Source of the DNA: Zygnema circumcarinatum
Lineage: Eukaryota > Streptophyta > Zygnematophyceae > Zygnematales > Zygnemataceae
Reading direction: 5' to 3'
Assembly (NCBI GenBank): GCA_037447605.1
Contig: CM074821.1
Coordinates: 1,180,801 to 1,214,133, forward strand
Length of the DNA stretch: 33,333 nt
Position numbers and translations under genes: made by a program. Within the stretch, counting starts at the first letter, position 1. Every line of letters starts with the position of its first letter. Under the pieces are notes generated by a model. The model saw only the letters and a program-made list of their open reading frames with translations, made no database searches and had not been told where the DNA came from. This document shows positions 31,101-33,333 of the stretch, in pieces.

Positions 31101-33267
31101 TCTGAGCTTAACCTCCCCCCTCAGCAGGTCTTACTCTCCAGACTCCACTTCTCTCCCGTAGAAGCTCACTTCTATGGTCGCCAGCATCAAGCCTGCGCAT
31201 CGACAGCACAAGAGATCATTTCACGGCATATGCGATCGAAGCTTAAGTTTTCCCAAAAGCATGAAAAAGCACTTCAATTTGAGGAAACTCCTGTGAAAGT
31301 GAATCACGGGGATGAGAGCGAATGCAGGTCCTTAGTCACTGCAGTTTCGAACACGGAGTCGACCAAAAAGTCTGGGGAAAGTATCGGTATGAGAAAGAGT
31401 TTGGAGCAATCTGCTCTCTCTCATTCAGAACTTGCAAAGCTGGCAGGGCCCCTTTTGAGACTTCGGCAAGCATGCTGTCACCCTCAGGTTGGAATGGCAG
31501 GGCTCCGTTCTCTGCAAACAGGTCGGCAACCTATGAGCATGGATGAGGTTCTGCAGGTAAGCCCTTTGAAGATTGGGGATAGGAGGATTAGAGTTTCAAT
31601 GATTCAAGGACAGTAAGAAGAAGAAACTATCTTTGGGTTTCCTTAAATAATGTATCGGTCGTTTTCTGCGTGTTTTTCTATGCATGATTTGTGAAGGTGC
31701 TGATAGACAAGGCGCGACTGGAAGCAGAAGAAGCCCAACGGCTGCTTATAAGTGCTTTGAATGGGCTTGCGGCTTTGGCGGCACTTGAAGGGTCAAAATT
31801 GCAAGCAGTGGAATGCTATCGGGAAGCAATTCGAATAGCAGAGGAAAATTCTGCTGAGTTTAGATCAGACCCTTTGCAGAAGCTGCACACTCTGCACAAC
31901 TTAGCCCTACAGCTCGGCCTCAATCCCTCTTATAACCCTGAAAATTCAACAGGAAAAAATAGAGGTGTTTCAGAGGAGGGGCAGGATGCTAGTTGCTTGC
32001 ATGAAGGAGAATTAGAGAAGGAGTTAGACAAGAATTTGAATAAGGAGGTTAAGGGAATAGAGAGGTGGGGAGTGGCACGGACTCTTCGAGATGAGCTGCT
32101 TGTACAACAGTGTATAGAAATTCGAGAAAAATATATGGGGCCTTTCCATGCCAAGCTCGCTGCTGCTCAGAAAGAGTTCGAGCGTCTCAACAAACAGGTG
32201 CAACTTTTACCCCTGTCTGCTTCAATCTAAGTTTAGGGAAAAAAATGTGAAGTGGGAAATGAATGGGGGAGCACCAAAACAAAACAAAGCTCCCTCCCTT
32301 ACCCCCTACTCCTCTCTCTTGCCCTCCCTATTCTTTTTCATTTTTGAAAAATGCATGCGCAGATGCGTGAGGCTGAAGCAGCAGTGAAACGACAAGATGG
32401 GGTCTCTCCTTGGTGGCTTTCTGCCTTAGCCATAGCGGCTAAAGGAGCTGATGGAGGGAGAGATCTTGCCTCCCGTTTGAAAGGCTCTCTCTTAGAGACA
32501 GGCCACCTTGGAGCAGGCCATCAAAATGCTTCCAGTATAGCACTCCGGTAAACCATTTAACCCCTTCAATTCCTTCAATGGCTCCAAATTTCTTACCACT
32601 TCAAACCCTTCAATGGTTCCAAAGTCCTAACTTACCCCTAATTACCCTAAAAACCCTAAAAACCCTAATTACACCCACTTATCAGAGGGAGAAGGGAGGG
32701 TGGGAGGGCAGGTTCGATACTATCCATGGCCTCCAGTTGGTCTTGCAGAGGGAGCTGCAAGCCATAGAAAAAGGGAGAGCAGCAGTGCTTAGTTCTTTGA
32801 GCTTATTGGCGAAAAAGGTGGATCAGCAGGATGCTATTGCAGTGGAGGAAATTGCAAATTGCAGAGTCTGCGATTCCAATATGAAAGGCCCCCCTTGTGA
32901 GCACTGCCGCCTGCAAGAGCTTTTTGAGGTAAGAAATGAAGGGGCCCTGCTAATCTTGTTGAGTTTCTGCTTTACTTGTTTACCTGTGTTTGGCTAGAAG
33001 TGGGGTTGGGTCTTGTTTGCAGGCAAAAGTGCTCTCAATTCGCCTTCTTTTTGTAATGTTTGTTTTTTTTTATCAAATATGTTTTTGGGGTGTGTGGTTA
33101 TTGCCCAGCACTACGAAGCTCGACTGTTTCTGTTGAGAACTACGGCTGCAGAGAGAGGGACTCTTGTGTCGGCTTCTGAGGCAGTACGGGCACAACAGAA
33201 ACGTGATGGGGGAGCCTTAAATTCCGCTCGCCGGAATGTGGGATCAACTGGTGTTTCCTCAGTACAA
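26561..33267 (+). CDS. SHPRH: SHPRH-type SNF2 ATPase / PHD / (RING) E3 ubiquitin ligase, 3' end outside window
   Basis: Ten exons: 26561-27624, 28275-28547, 28689-29552, 29670-29924, 30381-30636, 31020-31556, 31697-32197, 32363-32547, 32688-32928, 33109-33267; 1445 residues, phases closing throughout. The start MGGRKQ matches the MGRKK-type N-terminus of plant homologues; in-frame ATGs from 26486 are less likely. Landmarks: ELRPYQRRAALWML, Walker A GGILADEMGLGKTVELLACI (about 463-480), a PHD finger (C514, C516, C534, C537, H542, C545, C697, C700), LVVCPAAILQQW, ADIVLTTYDTL, the DEAQ box at 838-841 (VCLDEAQLVE), RWCISGTPLQRGLDDLYGLL, LLRLRQACCHPQVG, then the SHPRH-specific region (LISALNGLAALAAL, SPWWLSALA, TIHGLQLVLQ, CRVCDSNMKGPPCEHC). 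The RING and helicase-C motifs must lie downstream. SHPRH is a nuclear chromatin ATPase and ubiquitin ligase, linked in animals to PCNA polyubiquitination at stalled forks. There is no H15 linker-histone domain between motif I and the PHD, as in plant homologues. Confidence 0.95.
28110..28175 (+). repeat. (AT)n microsatellite in SHPRH intron 1
   Basis: About 33 uninterrupted AT units after an imperfect catacatacac lead-in, roughly 100 bp before exon 2. Confidence 0.97.
30029..30343 (+). repeat. Minisatellite, 15 x 21 bp (42-bp higher-order unit), in SHPRH intron 4
   Basis: Fifteen 21-bp half-units alternate between an aatatgaagact-type and an aacatgaaacct-type, both ending in ttgctcttc or atgctcttc, so the real period is 42 bp. 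The first nine half-units are almost identical; the last six drift (aatacgaag, gcacttc). Because 21 is a multiple of three there is no stop in at least one frame on each strand. The array lies 37 bp upstream of the exon 5 acceptor (30380). Confidence 0.97.
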
Positions 33268-33317
33268 GTAAAACCGAAAAACTCTAAAATATCTTAGAAA
33301 AAAGTCAATATTTCATC

Positions 33318-33333
33318 GGGGGGGGGGGGGGGG
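33318..33333 (+). repeat. G homopolymer at window end
   Basis: Sixteen consecutive G to the last base. A similar G run occurs near 10170, so it may be genuine, but it may also mark a sequencing or contig end. Confidence 0.9.

Noticed and set aside
32640-32672. Telomere-like aaaaccctaaaaaccctaat
   Set aside because: The period is eight, not the seven of plant telomeres, only about three units are present, and it lies in an intron polypyrimidine region.

Overview
The window looks like nuclear DNA of a green-lineage eukaryote, most likely a streptophyte. Genes are intron-rich with GT-AG junctions. The proteins match plant-type families: an FQR1/WrbA quinone reductase, a plant-form MED26, a land-plant-type SHPRH with no linker-histone domain, and APC10. 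Low-complexity CT/GA tracts and one 100-N scaffold gap are typical of a draft algal or bryophyte assembly. A streptophyte alga is my best guess; the species cannot be read from the sequence.

Layout: (1) 260-1088 +, the 3' part of a bestrophin-like anion channel. (2) 2215-3819 -, APC10, six exons. (3) 6035-9437 +, MED26-like Mediator subunit, eight exons. (4) 12105-13784 -, FQR1-type NAD(P)H:quinone oxidoreductase, four exons. (5) 15046-17863 +, a Golgi-type GT34-like glycosyltransferase, five exons. (6) 19375-19471 +, the last exon of a small basic protein (SERF-like) whose 5' part seems to lie in the N gap at 19124-19223. (7) 20894-24572 -, a degenerate inorganic pyrophosphatase domain fused to a tail of nearly 900 residues carrying four copies of a repeat I do not recognise. 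(8) 26561-33267 +, SHPRH (SNF2/PHD E3 ligase), ten exons seen; the RING and helicase-C half lies beyond the window. Exon chains were rebuilt by hand from splice sites, reading phase and family alignment, and in genes 2-5 and 7 every phase closes.

Genes 2/3, 4/5 and 7/8 form head-to-head pairs. All three divergent intergenic regions carry clusters of GTACGG/CCGTAC (some as the palindrome CCGTACGG) together with CACGTG boxes and CCAAT motifs. The genes are not an operon and share no pathway, although APC10 and SHPRH are both ubiquitin-ligase components and MED26 and SHPRH are both nuclear.

The most unusual item is gene 7: a pyrophosphatase fold with most metal-ligand positions replaced, extended by a disordered tail with four spaced repeats. 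Other items worth attention are the shared motifs of the divergent promoters, a nested inverted-repeat element at 14414-14946, an AT-rich island with inverted ends at 5111-5737, and an intronic 21/42-bp minisatellite open on both strands.
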